DNA of 64,000 nt, taken from contig NZ_VFSG01000001.1 in NCBI RefSeq assembly GCF_006385805.1, positions 1,402,889 to 1,466,888 of the forward strand, in the 5' to 3' direction. The position numbers and the translations under genes are program-made. The DNA is from Streptococcus xiaochunlingii. Lineage in GTDB: Bacteria > Bacillota > Bacilli > Lactobacillales > Streptococcaceae. How positions within the stretch are numbered: the first letter of the stretch is position 1; the number at the start of each line of letters is the position of its first letter. The notes beneath the pieces are model-generated. The model did no database searches. It saw nothing but the letters and a program-made list of their open reading frames with translations, and had not been told where the DNA came from. Positions 7,012-15,820 of the stretch are shown in pieces.

Positions 7012-9807
7012 TTAGTCTTCTTCCATCTTTTGAGGTTGATAGGCCATCATTCCTAGACCAATACACAAGCCCAAAACTAGGGTAAGGAAGGTGACTTGCC
7101 CACCTATCTGACCAGATAAGGAAATGGTTTCCCTTAATCCCGATACGGTATAACTCATTGGCAACAGTGGGTGAATAGTTTGGAAGAAACGATTGGTGAG
7201 GGCAAGCGGATAAGTCCCTGCACTAGAAGCCAGTTGAAGGAGCAAGAGAATCAAAGAGATAAATGCTCCGACCTTGTTGTTCCATGTCGTTAAGGCGGTT
7301 ACCACGGACATGAAGGTCACACTTCCTAACACACAGAGGAAGAGAGTCAAGCTTTCATGGTTTGCCGCCATTCCGAGCAGGTGGACAGCTCCGTAGACCA
7401 GGACACCAGCCAAGACCGCAATCATCCCGTTCACTTCCAATCTCGATTTAAGCCAAGCCCAACGACTTTCTGGATGACGCCCAGATGGCAATTTGGCAAA
7501 AATCATATTAGTAGAGAGAGCCGCGACGAAAAGGGCAACAGATATCATATAAGGCGCCATTCCTACTCCGTTCACTGAAACATTGTCATGGTCTGTCTTC
7601 GAAAGAGTGATTGGATCTGACAATACGCTTGCATTTTCTTTTTCAGTGCTAGCGCTATTTAGTTGGTCCTTAGCTGAACTCAAGCCTTGACTAAGATTCT
7701 GACTACCTGTTTGGAGATCAGCCAAGCCTCCGACAAGAACCTGACCTCCTGTCGCTAATTGACCAGAGCCATCAGCTATTTTTGTTGCACCATCCGCCAA
7801 TTGATGAGAACCTGATAGTAACTGACCTGATTTATCCGATAACTGATCAACTCCTGATACCAGTTGATCAACACCGCTAGCCAAAACCGGTGTTTGACCA
7901 TTTAGTTGACCGATCCCACTAGCTAGCAATCCAGCGCCTGTTGTTAATTCACTAGACTTACTAGTCAATTGGTTGGCTCCTGAAGCTAATTGATTCATTC
8001 CAGCAGTCAGAGTTGGCATTTTCCCATTTAGGTCTCCCAATCCTGCTGCTAGTTGATTACTTCCCATTACCAAGTCACCAGATTTCTGCTCCAGCTGACT
8101 TGTCCCCGCACTCAATTGAGTAGCTCCTGCAATCAAGCTACTGCTATTATCCGTAAGCTGACTAGCTCCACCGGCTAACTGATCCACCCCTGTCGTATAG
8201 AGTTGAATGCCCTGGCTAAGGGTTTGGCTTGCTGGTAGAAGTTGCTCTGTTACTGCGGTCTGTAGGGAGCTCAAGCTAGTTGAAAGAGTATTCAAGGTAG
8301 ACGAAGCTGTTGGCAAGATCTGGTTGGCACTTTCTTTTACTGTGGCCAAGGAACTCTCGGTTGTTAAGCTTTCTTGCAAGCCTTGAACAGTGGTTAAAAT
8401 CGCTTGAGCAGCAGTCTCTGTGGTACTTGAAGTAGCAGAGACAGCAGCCGTCATTTCTGCCTGTTGCTCAGCTGTCATCGATTGATAGGCAGCAGTAGCT
8501 TGAAGATTTGCTAGCACCGAATTGCGGTCAGCCTGTGCTGCTGCTGAAATCCCTTGAGCAGAGGTGGCGATGCTTGCCAAAGCTGTGCTGAGTTGACTGG
8601 TATCCCCGCTCGTGTTCTGAATAGCTTCATTTAATTGGGTGAGGCCTGCTGTTAATTGGGCAAGTTGCTCTTGTTGATTTGGTTGCGGAGTGAGTTGGGT
8701 GGATAAGGTTTGAATGCCTGTCTCTAACTGAGACACTCCATTTCTTAATGCTTCCGATTGGCCGCTTAATTGACTAGCTCCACCACTGAGAGTAGCAAGC
8801 CCTGAGCTATAGCTGGTGAGGCCAGCCGTCAAGTTACTAGCACCAACATTCAACTGACTAACTCCCTTTGTGTAGGTATCCAGTCCCGTTGAGAGAGTCG
8901 TCATCCCTGTATGCAATTGGCCAATCCCAGAGGCTAACTGTGGCGTTTGACTAGCCATTTGGTTTAAACCATCTCCCAGCTGTCCAACACCAGATGTATA
9001 GGTCGTCAGTCCACTACTAAAGGTAGTAAAACCATCATGAAGTTGTCCAACTCCCGATACGAGGGTGGGAACTTTCTCCTGCATTTGATGAAGACCAGTT
9101 CCTAATTGGCCAACTCCATTGGTGTAGGCCAAGAGACCAGTGCTAAGAGTCTGTGCCCCATTTGAAAAAGACAGACTCGAATTGGACAAGGTGGTCAAAT
9201 GGTCTGTCAGGGTCTGTCCACCCTCTTTTAGCTGACCAGCACCGGTCGCTAATTTCTGGCTTCCTTCCGCTGCTGTTCCCATCCCTGCCTTCAAGCTTCC
9301 CATCTTTTCGAAAAGAGCGCTGGTATAGGTTTGGGTGACATTACTAGCAACGGTTTGCTGGATTTTTATCATGGCTGAATCACTCATCTTACCAGCAATA
9401 AAGCTATGCCCACTAGATGTTTGGTAGGCAATGGTCATCTGTTCCGGATGATTGGTTAAGATAGAAGCAGCTTTAGCAGATAGATCTTTGGGCAAGGTCA
9501 CCACCATATAGTAATCACCCTTTTCCAGCCCCTCTTTAGCTGCTCTTTCATCGACAATATGAAAATCCAGAGCGTCACTTTTCTCAAAATTGGACACCAT
9601 GTCTTTTCCGATTGTCAATTCTTCTTCCTGATAACGAGCTGGCTGGTCTTGATTGACAACTGCTACTGGCAGGTCAGAAACCTTGCCATAAGGATCCCAC
9701 ATAGAGGATAGAAAGATCACATTGTAGAGAGCTGGTATCAAGGCAACCCCGATCATCACAACGATGAAGGTCGGTTTCCTAAAAATCGCTTTCCATTCCT
9801 TAAACAT
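7012..9807 (-). CDS. YhgE/Pip family membrane protein
   Basis: 931 residues. One N-terminal membrane segment (residues 12-35, VVMIGVALIPALYNVIF) is followed by an extracellular region of about 650 residues dominated by degenerate G-x-x-QL-x-x-G repeats (TGAGQL, GVGQLGDGL, SGASQL), then about five membrane segments at the C-terminus. This is the YhgE/Pip (phage infection protein) architecture, related to type VII secretion protein EsaA and to ABC-2-type permease ends. The exact role is unknown. The start ATG 9807 has AAGGAG; an upstream in-frame ATG at 9831 lies within the promoter/operator. The divergent TetR gene is the probable regulator. Confidence 0.88.
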   Translation of the reverse strand: MFKEWKAIFRKPTFIVVMIGVALIPALYNVIFLSSMWDPYGKVSDLPVAVVNQDQPARYQEEELTIGKDMVSNFEKSDALDFHIVDERAAKEGLEKGDYYMVVTLPKDLSAKAASILTNHPEQMTIAYQTSSGHSFIAGKMSDSAMIKIQQTVASNVTQTYTSALFEKMGSLKAGMGTAAEGSQKLATGAGQLKEGGQTLTDHLTTLSNSSLSFSNGAQTLSTGLLAYTNGVGQLGTGLHQMQEKVPTLVSGVGQLHDGFTTFSSGLTTYTSGVGQLGDGLNQMASQTPQLASGIGQLHTGMTTLSTGLDTYTKGVSQLNVGASNLTAGLTSYSSGLATLSGGASQLSGQSEALRNGVSQLETGIQTLSTQLTPQPNQQEQLAQLTAGLTQLNEAIQNTSGDTSQLSTALASIATSAQGISAAAQADRNSVLANLQATAAYQSMTAEQQAEMTAAVSATSSTTETAAQAILTTVQGLQESLTTESSLATVKESANQILPTASSTLNTLSTSLSSLQTAVTEQLLPASQTLSQGIQLYTTGVDQLAGGASQLTDNSSSLIAGATQLSAGTSQLEQKSGDLVMGSNQLAAGLGDLNGKMPTLTAGMNQLASGANQLTSKSSELTTGAGLLASGIGQLNGQTPVLASGVDQLVSGVDQLSDKSGQLLSGSHQLADGATKIADGSGQLATGGQVLVGGLADLQTGSQNLSQGLSSAKDQLNSASTEKENASVLSDPITLSKTDHDNVSVNGVGMAPYMISVALFVAALSTNMIFAKLPSGRHPESRWAWLKSRLEVNGMIAVLAGVLVYGAVHLLGMAANHESLTLFLCVLGSVTFMSVVTALTTWNNKVGAFISLILLLLQLASSAGTYPLALTNRFFQTIHPLLPMSYTVSGLRETISLSGQIGGQVTFLTLVLGLCIGLGMMAYQPQKMEED

Positions 9808-9824
9808 TTTTTGTCTCCTTTTTA

Positions 9825-9915
9825 TACACATTGTCTAATTTTTTTGATATAATTGATTATACAGTTCTTTTCAAAAACCGCAAGTTAAAAAATCATTTTT
9901 GGACACTGTGTATAA
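9825..9915. promoter_or_regulatory. divergent promoter/operator between YhgE/Pip and TetR genes
   Basis: TAcACAtTGTcTA (9825-9837) is a near-perfect dyad, and its imperfect partner ACAcTGT (9903-9909) lies about 75 bp away. Each belongs to the string GACAnTGTGTATAA reading toward its own gene, so both gene starts carry the same TGTGTATAA -10-like element and dyad. That symmetry is what is expected if the TetR protein represses both genes. Confidence 0.55.
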
Positions 9916-9942
9916 TTTTGTGTATAAAAGAGGGAGACTAGA

Positions 9943-10479
9943 ATGGTTACCGAAAGCAACAAGCGAATAAAAACAAAACGGATCATCCAGGAAGCCATGG
10001 TTGACCTGCTTCATAGGGAGTCCTTTGATGAGATCTCAACCGTACAATTGGCAAAAGAGGCTGGTATCAGCCGGAGTAGCTTCTATACCCACTACCGCGA
10101 TAAGTACGATATGATCGAGCGCTACCAACAGGAATTTTTCCACAAAGTGGAATACATCTTCGACAAACAACAAGATGATAAACACCAAGCTGTTACAGAA
10201 GTTTTCGAATTTCTCACCAAGGAGCCCCTCTTTGCAGTCCTTCTAACCGAGAATGGGACAAAAGAAATTCAATCCTTCTTGCGACACAAGCTACAAGTTC
10301 TACTCGTCGATAGCTTGCAAGAGCGTTATGGCCATCGATCTTTGACAGAAGTCGAAAGAGACTATAGTTCTGTCTACCTCACCAATGCCTTCTTTGGAGT
10401 CTGTCAAATGTGGGTGGCGCGTGGGCAAAAAGAAAGCCCCCAACAAATGGCGGACTTCCTATTAAAAATGCTGGAGTAG
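9943..10479 (+). CDS. TetR/AcrR family transcriptional regulator
   Basis: 178 residues with an N-terminal TetR helix-turn-helix: RIIQEAMVDLLHRESFDEISTVQLAKEAGISRSSFYTHYRDKYDMIERY at about residues 12-62, where helix 3 is SRSSFYTHY. The C-terminal ligand domain is short and of the TetR_C_7 type, as in regulators beside YhgE/Pip genes. The start ATG 9943 is preceded by GAGGGAG. It is divergent from the YhgE/Pip gene, sharing operator-like dyads; the inducer is unknown. Confidence 0.9.
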   Translation: MVTESNKRIKTKRIIQEAMVDLLHRESFDEISTVQLAKEAGISRSSFYTHYRDKYDMIERYQQEFFHKVEYIFDKQQDDKHQAVTEVFEFLTKEPLFAVLLTENGTKEIQSFLRHKLQVLLVDSLQERYGHRSLTEVERDYSSVYLTNAFFGVCQMWVARGQKESPQQMADFLLKMLE

Positions 10480-10480
10480 A

Positions 10481-10504
10481 AAAGAGACCTCGGTCTCTTT
10501 TTAT
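10481..10504 (+). terminator. terminator after TetR gene
   Basis: AAAGAGACC (10481-10489) pairs with GGTCTCTTT (10492-10500), followed by TTTT. A CTCG tetraloop on a shorter stem is equally possible. Confidence 0.75.
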
Positions 10505-10515
10505 GTTATGTTTTT

Positions 10516-11877
10516 TTAGTTCCCTGCTCCTAAAAATTGATCCACAAAGAAACTGAAGTAAGATTTTTCTCCTGTGATCAGGACACACTTCCCTTCCAAA
10601 CCGTATCGTAGGAGTTTGGCCTCCTGATCCTTGAGACGAAGAACTCCCTCTATTTTGAAAAAGTTCCCCTGTTCTGTCCGAGTGGCACTTGAAGCAATTG
10701 AGCTAATACGGGCCTCTAGCGTAATTGGTTTTTGTTTACTTCCCTGTGTGCTAAAGCGAATCCGATCACCTACATGAATCGTGGCTATATCTTTTGAAGG
10801 AATATAGGTAACAATCTTGACTTCTTTTTCTTTCTGAATGAGTGGATAAACTTGAGTCAAAGGAGTACCTTCCGCTACAATACTCGCTCCTTTTGTTTCA
10901 TCATTCAAATGAATCACCCCTTCATCCTTGGCTAGAATCTGAGTCTTCTGAAGAAGATTTTCTTGTGTTTTTAACTTACTGTCTAGATCTGCAATTTGCT
11001 GAGAAAGAAGCAGTAAATCTTGTCCAACTTTACTCAGCTGTTGAGCTTTCAGAGAGGCTATTTGACTATCTAAGCTGGTCGAAAAAGCTTGTTGGCTTCC
11101 AGATCCCGCATATTGGATGCGATAATTAGAAATACTCGCCTCTAACTGCTGGATTTGACTATCTAGCTGACTGATAAAAGAAGCTTGTGCTTGAGCGTTT
11201 TCTTCTCCATGTGGTTGCTGAGCGTAACTCTGGTAGAGAGAGTAAAGTGGATGAGTCGCATCCAGACTTCTTCCCTCTAGTAGAGCTGATTTTAGACTAT
11301 GGTAATCAGTTAATCGCTTCTCTTGGTCTTGGATAGCTTGGCCAATTTCTGCTTGACTGGAACTTGCACTGGCATTTTGAGAAGCAATGGTTGCATTTTG
11401 TTGATGGGCTTGCGCTTGGAGAATCGCTATTTGTTGCTGCTAATCCTTAAACAGCTGGTCATACCCAAAATGCTCATTTCCTGTAAATTGGCTCTCCCCG
11501 GTCTCAATGCTCGTTTTCAACAATTTTAATTGTTCCTCCTGTTTCTTTAAGAGGTCGAGCTGTTGCGTTAAGCTCATCCCTTGTTGCTTTTCCTGATCCC
11601 CTTGGTATTCTACCAAGATTTCTCCCTTCTTAATCTCTTTATTTTCCTTCAAATGGTTGACTTGAATGGGAGAATTACTCGTTGACTGGATTTGGTCCAC
11701 CACGCGCGTAGCTTCAATCGTCCCACGACTAGACAAGGTCACTTCCTTCTTGGCAAAGACAGAGAAGCCTACAACAAACAATAGTAAAAGAAAACAAGGG
11801 ACTACCCATAAACTAGCAAAATTATGGAAACGTTTCTGATAGAATTCTGCACTTTCAAAATATTTTTCGTTCATCAT
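10516..11877 (-). pseudogene. comB: comB, competence-peptide exporter accessory protein, interrupted by an in-frame TAG
   Basis: One frame of 454 codons is broken only by TAG at 11442-11440. Before it, 145 residues hold the N-terminal cytoplasmic tail, a membrane anchor (about residues 23-43) and the first lipoyl-like strand. After it, the same frame continues with QQQIAILQAQ, the coiled coil (QNATIASQNASASSSQAEIG, YRIQYAGSGSQQAF) and the beta-barrel end FVDQFLGAGN, with no other stop or frameshift. Full length matches ComB (about 449). ComB is the membrane-fusion partner of ComA in exporting competence-stimulating peptide. In pneumococcal ComB as I recall it the equivalent residue is Tyr, so one base change would explain the stop. 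It lies 27 bp downstream of comA. Confidence 0.88.
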
Positions 11878-11904
11878 ACTTTCTTTTTTTCTCCTAGTCC
11901 TCTC

Positions 11905-14058
11905 TTAACAAGTAACCAAATGGCTGTAATAGCCATTCTTTTTCAGCAGTTCTTCATGGCTCCCTTCTTCTTTCAGACGACCTTGGTCCATGAGGAAGAC
12001 TTTTTCAGACCGTTCTGCAATCGTTAACCGATGGGCGATAAAGATAATCGTTTTGTCTAAGGCCATCAAGCGGTCCACAATTTTCTTCTCCGTCAAGATA
12101 TCCAGGCTGCTGGTCGCTTCATCCAAAATCAAAATCGGAGCGTCCGTTAATAAGGCACGCGCCAAGGCAATCCGCTGCCGTTGACCACCAGAGATTCCCA
12201 TGCCATCCGTAGTCAATTCTGTTTGGTAATTGAGGGGCATACGCTCAATGTCTTCTCGAATTCCTGCGATTTTAACAGCGCGCAAGATATCTTCCTGACT
12301 AGTTCCTTCCCGCGCTCCCAGTAACAAGTTCTCTAAAATCGTACCATTAAAGACATAGGGCTGCTGGGGTAAATAATTGATTTGCTGGCGGAGCATGGTC
12401 TTATCCACTTGCTGGATATCCGTACCTCCCAGACGAATCGTCCCTTTATTGGGTTGGTAGAAATTCACCATCATCTTTGCTAGCGTGGTTTTTCCAGAAC
12501 CTGAAATACCAACAAAACTTACCTTGCTCCCTTTTTTAATCGTGAGACTGATATCGGTAAGAACATTGGCTCCAAAACCGTATTTGTAGTCTACTCCCTC
12601 AAAAACCAGATCACCATCGAGAGCCTCACGATCTTGAAGAGGCTTCTTCTCTGCGAACTCAGAGTCTATCAAATAGACTTCATTCAGACGAGTATTGGCC
12701 ACTCGGGCTGCTTGAAGTTTGGTTTGGAGGTTGATCAAGTTCTCTAGAGGACCTGTGAAATAAACAAGGAGAGTATTGTAGGTGATCAACTGCCCCAAGC
12801 TCAATTCTTGCTTCATGACCAAATGAGCTCCCAACCACAAGACCAAGACATTCAAAATCAACTGGGCCAAGTGTTTGAGCCCCTTTTGTAGACTCTCCGC
12901 CTTACTCATGGCAAAGGACTTCTTGAGATAGTCCACAAATTCTGAGTCAATCTTTTGATAGCGACTGCGTTCACTGGTAAGAGACTTGATGGTTTCAATC
13001 CCATTGATATCTTCGATAATAGAAGAAGACAAGACACTATTGGCTTCCATGGTTTCATTATTTAAGCGCTCAAAAGGCTTCATAAAGGCAAAAATAATGA
13101 CCGCATAAATCGGCAGTAAGAGAATGGTCAAGAAAAAGAGATGAGCATTTTGGCTAAACAGGACTACTGATAAAATCAGGACTATGGACAGATCCAAAAA
13201 GATTGAAAGTAGCGTACTAGCCAGAGCATCGATAATCCGGTTGGCATCTGTAAACCGCGACACCACTTCTCCTGTCCGTCGAGTCGCAAAGAAACTCATA
13301 GGCAACTGAAAAACATGCTTAATATAGGATAGAATGACATCAATAGACAAGCGTTGGCCTAAAACAAGAAGCAAGTAATCTTGCGCATAGGTCAGGACTT
13401 GCTGTAAGATGTAAACCACGATCAACCCTAGTGAAATCACACTCAGCGTCTGCTTCATCTGATCAGGCACATAGGTATCAATAATCGATTGTAAGTAGTA
13501 AGAACCCACAATATTGATGAGGGTCACCAATAACGTTGCAAGAACAATATGCAGAACCAATTGCCGCTGTTTAAACAAAAGAGGGACAAAATCTAGGAGC
13601 CCATTTTTCTTTTCTTTACTCGGTTGATAGGCTGGAGTCGGGGCCAAGGCGATGACAATCCCTGTCCATTCCTTTTCAAACTCCTCGATGGTCAATTTGG
13701 TCATCTTTACCTTTGGATCTGGATCGGCTATGTAAAGATGCTTTTTATCTTTCTTATAGACTACGTAATAATGAGGGAGACGCCCATCCTTGATCACGTG
13801 GACAATCAATGGATAGGTCACTCCTTCCAAGTCAAAAAGTGTGCGATCTGCTCGGAAGGCGCGTGTCTCAAATCCCAACTCCTCAGCCACCTTGACCAGA
13901 CCTAAGGCGGTCGTTCCATCTGCAGTCGTTTTTGCCTTCTCCCGCAGACTGGCCAAAGAATAGTATGAGCCATAGTAGCCAAAGACCATGGCCAAAGCTG
14001 CAACACCGCAGTCTCTCATATCAACTTGTTGGCGATAATGTTTTTTCTTAAATCCCAT
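11905..14058 (-). CDS. comA: ComA, peptidase-containing ABC exporter of competence peptide
   Basis: 717 residues, the same length as pneumococcal ComA. An N-terminal C39 peptidase domain has catalytic Cys17 (DMRDCGVAALAM), His in RLPHYYVVY and Asp in IADPDP; it cleaves precursors after Gly-Gly. Six membrane segments follow at about residues 165-440, then the ATPase domain with Walker A GISGSGKTT, signature ISGGQRQR, Walker B ILILDEA and H-loop IAHRL. The start is ATG 14058 with AAAGGG upstream. I call comA rather than a bacteriocin exporter because of close overall resemblance and because its promoter carries the same paired repeats as comC. The gene itself looks intact; comB downstream is not. 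Confidence 0.88.
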   Translation of the reverse strand: MGFKKKHYRQQVDMRDCGVAALAMVFGYYGSYYSLASLREKAKTTADGTTALGLVKVAEELGFETRAFRADRTLFDLEGVTYPLIVHVIKDGRLPHYYVVYKKDKKHLYIADPDPKVKMTKLTIEEFEKEWTGIVIALAPTPAYQPSKEKKNGLLDFVPLLFKQRQLVLHIVLATLLVTLINIVGSYYLQSIIDTYVPDQMKQTLSVISLGLIVVYILQQVLTYAQDYLLLVLGQRLSIDVILSYIKHVFQLPMSFFATRRTGEVVSRFTDANRIIDALASTLLSIFLDLSIVLILSVVLFSQNAHLFFLTILLLPIYAVIIFAFMKPFERLNNETMEANSVLSSSIIEDINGIETIKSLTSERSRYQKIDSEFVDYLKKSFAMSKAESLQKGLKHLAQLILNVLVLWLGAHLVMKQELSLGQLITYNTLLVYFTGPLENLINLQTKLQAARVANTRLNEVYLIDSEFAEKKPLQDREALDGDLVFEGVDYKYGFGANVLTDISLTIKKGSKVSFVGISGSGKTTLAKMMVNFYQPNKGTIRLGGTDIQQVDKTMLRQQINYLPQQPYVFNGTILENLLLGAREGTSQEDILRAVKIAGIREDIERMPLNYQTELTTDGMGISGGQRQRIALARALLTDAPILILDEATSSLDILTEKKIVDRLMALDKTIIFIAHRLTIAERSEKVFLMDQGRLKEEGSHEELLKKNGYYSHLVTC

Positions 14059-14084
14059 AAGAACCCTTTCCAATCGTTTGTTTC

Positions 14085-14151
14085 ATCTTAACAAAATGGA
14101 CAATCTGAGAAGAAAAAATCGCTATTTTGTTTATTATTTTAGGTATTTGGT
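14085..14151 (-). promoter_or_regulatory. comA promoter with ComE-type direct repeats
   Basis: In gene direction ACCAAATACC (14151-14142) and ACAAAATAGC (14130-14121) are spaced 21 bp start to start. After 30 nt comes the extended -10 element TGT-TAAGAT (-10 hexamer 14085-14090); no -35 is present. The layout matches the boxes upstream of comC and comX in this window. Confidence 0.7.
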
Positions 14152-14202
14152 CACAAAAATCTCCAAATCAGGAGAGTTGTTATTTATTTTGTAAAAGAAA
14201 AA

Positions 14203-14222
14203 CCGCCTATTTTTACAGGCGG
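14203..14222 (-). terminator. GC hairpin with T-rich tail
   Basis: CCGCCT (14203-14208) pairs with AGGCGG (14217-14222). On the minus strand a TTTTTCTTTT run follows. It insulates comA from rpsD readthrough. Confidence 0.65.
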
Positions 14223-14290
14223 ACATTTCTTTCTATGAAGTAAACTTAGGGAGCAAATAACTGAACAAACCCAGAAATCGAGGATTGAAG

Positions 14291-14321
14291 ACAAAACAAA
14301 AAGCCCACTGTTGTAGGCTTT
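14291..14321 (-). terminator. rpsD terminator
   Basis: AAAGCC (14300-14305) pairs with GGCTTT (14316-14321). On the minus strand TTTGTTTTGT follows. It begins about 20 bp after the rpsD stop. Confidence 0.7.
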
Positions 14322-14341
14322 CTGCAAGTTTTTTCTTGAAA

Positions 14342-14953
14342 TTAAAGCATTTTGTTGTAGAATTCAACGACAAGTGCTTCGTTGATTTCTGGGTTGATTT
14401 CATCGCGTTCTGGCAAACGAGTCAATGAACCTTCCAATTTTTCAGCATCGAATGATACGAATGCTGGACGTCCAAGAGTTGCTTCAACAGCTTCAAGGAT
14501 AGCTGGAACTTTAGCTGATTTTTCACGAACTGAGATCACTTGACCTGGAGTTACGCGGTATGAAGGGATATCAACGCGTTTTCCGTCAACAAGGATGTGA
14601 CCGTGGTTAACGAATTGACGAGCTTGACGACGAGTAGTCGCAAGTCCAAGACGGTAAACAACGTTATCCAAACGACGTTCCAAAAGAAGCATGAAGTTGA
14701 AACCGACAGTTCCTTCTTTGATCTTAGTAGCTTGTACGAACAAGTTACGGAATTGTTTTTCACCAAGTCCGTAAGAGAAACGAAGTTTTTGTTTTTCAGC
14801 TAATTGCAAACCGTATTCTGACAATTTTGAACGGTTGTTTGGTCCGTGTTGACCTGGTACGTAGTTACGACGTGCCAATTCTTTACCTGTACCTGTAAGT
14901 GACAAGCCAAGACGGCGAGATTGTTTCCAAGATGGTCCTGTATAACGTGACAT
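14342..14953 (-). CDS. rpsD: 30S ribosomal protein S4
   Basis: 203 residues, the usual Firmicute length, starting [16 protein letters not shown] after AGGAGG. The N-terminal S4 domain is followed by the RNA-binding S4 fold ([39 protein letters not shown], residues 92-130) and the conserved C-terminal [25 protein letters not shown]4 nucleates assembly of the small subunit. It is monocistronic, with its own consensus promoter, a leader of about 150 nt and a terminator. A longer in-frame extension to 15037 lies in the leader and is not translated by any recognisable start. Confidence 0.97.
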   Translation of the reverse strand: MSRYTGPSWKQSRRLGLSLTGTGKELARRNYVPGQHGPNNRSKLSEYGLQLAEKQKLRFSYGLGEKQFRNLFVQATKIKEGTVGFNFMLLLERRLDNVVYRLGLATTRRQARQFVNHGHILVDGKRVDIPSYRVTPGQVISVREKSAKVPAILEAVEATLGRPAFVSFDAEKLEGSLTRLPERDEINPEINEALVVEFYNKML

Positions 14954-15143
14954 TTGAAATGTCCTCCTATAAAAATAATTTTTTGTAGGAAATAACGTTT
15001 TAGACAAACCTGATTCGTTCAGAAAGCCTTCGCCCAAACAGCAAAGGTTACTTTTCTAGCTGGCTTCCTGTTGACGAGCTTCATTTTGTCCTGCTGTCAT
15101 TTCGCACAAATTCTATTATACCACCAATACCGTCCCTTGTAAA
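14954..15143 (-). promoter_or_regulatory. rpsD promoter and long 5' leader
   Basis: Consensus promoter TTTACA (15138-15143), 17 bp spacer, TATAAT (15115-15120). Transcription would start near 15108, giving a leader of about 150 nt before the S4 start. Firmicute rpsD genes are autoregulated through a structured leader that binds S4. The length fits, but I did not recognise the consensus structure. Confidence 0.7.
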
Positions 15144-15489
15144 GTTGCTTTCTCATTTTTTTGATTTCTTTCTATAAATGAAAAGCAAAATGAGGTGTTC
15201 TAGCTAAGGACTTTCTAAATCACATATTTATGACGCGGATGACCATGTATTTTCAGACATATCCAATATTTTTATCTTATTTACAGGAATCTTTACACCC
15301 TTATTTACAACCTGTCAATCATGATTGTTCTAATAACCTCCTAAGTCCCTCTATTTTAGTGATATGAAGAATATAGATGAGACGACTATTCAAAAGATCC
15401 CCTGTCTAATATTGACAGATTTGATTGTGAAATTGACATCTTTGTCAATAAATTTACACAACAAATCTTTATGATATGTTCAAGACATC
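15144..15489. other. 346-bp non-coding stretch with repeated TTTACA and TTGACA motifs
   Basis: No convincing gene. It contains TTTACA three times at exact 12-bp intervals (15280-15285, 15292-15297, 15304-15309). Around 15410-15450 the perfect inverted repeat ATTGACA/TGTCAAT has a 4-nt spacer, and a further TTGACA lies just upstream of it. Neither is placed at a recognisable -10. They could be regulator sites or remnants. Confidence 0.5.
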
Positions 15490-15518
15490 AAAAAAACCAT
15501 CTCCAAGAAGAGACGGTT
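15490..15518 (-). terminator. terminator of gdpP-rplI-dnaB-veg operon
   Basis: ACCATCTC (15496-15503) pairs with GAGACGGT (15510-15517, one G-U). On the minus strand a T6 run follows. Confidence 0.8.
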
Positions 15519-15544
15519 GGAAGTTCTAGCTCACCCTAGCCAGA

Positions 15545-15817
15545 TTAGTCTAAGTAATGAATCAGATTTTTCTCAGTCAAAATATCTGAGTAAGTATACG
15601 ATTCAACATAGGTTGTTGCTGGTTCACCAGGTAAACTGTTTTCATTAGTGTATTCAATAATAAACAAAGAAGGATAGACTTCAATTAATCGACCAAACTT
15701 ATTTTTTTGACGTTTACGACCATTTTCCAAGGTCATTTCCACAATTTGGCCTTCATGAGCCTTGATTTCTTCTTTGATTTTTTTCATTTTTGCTACATCT
15801 GTAAATGCATCACTCAT
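15545..15817 (-). CDS. veg: Veg family protein
   Basis: 90 residues starting MSDAFTDVAKMKKIKEEIKAHEGQIVEMTLENGRKR with SD AGAGGA, which overlaps the last codons of dnaB. Veg is a small SH3-like-barrel protein conserved in Firmicutes. In Bacillus it is highly expressed and has been tied to biofilm gene control; its role in streptococci is not settled. Placement 3 bp after the dnaB stop and before a terminator makes it the last gene of the gdpP-rplI-dnaB operon. Confidence 0.85.
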   Translation of the reverse strand: MSDAFTDVAKMKKIKEEIKAHEGQIVEMTLENGRKRQKNKFGRLIEVYPSLFIIEYTNENSLPGEPATTYVESYTYSDILTEKNLIHYLD

Positions 15818-15820
15818 CCA

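Noticed and set aside
10842..11529. Plus-strand frames opposite the interrupted comB
   Set aside because: The comB frame is open on both sides of one stop and matches the family; the opposite frames do not.
14551..14803. Short frames on both strands within rpsD
   Set aside because: They lie wholly inside the S4 gene and have no family resemblance.
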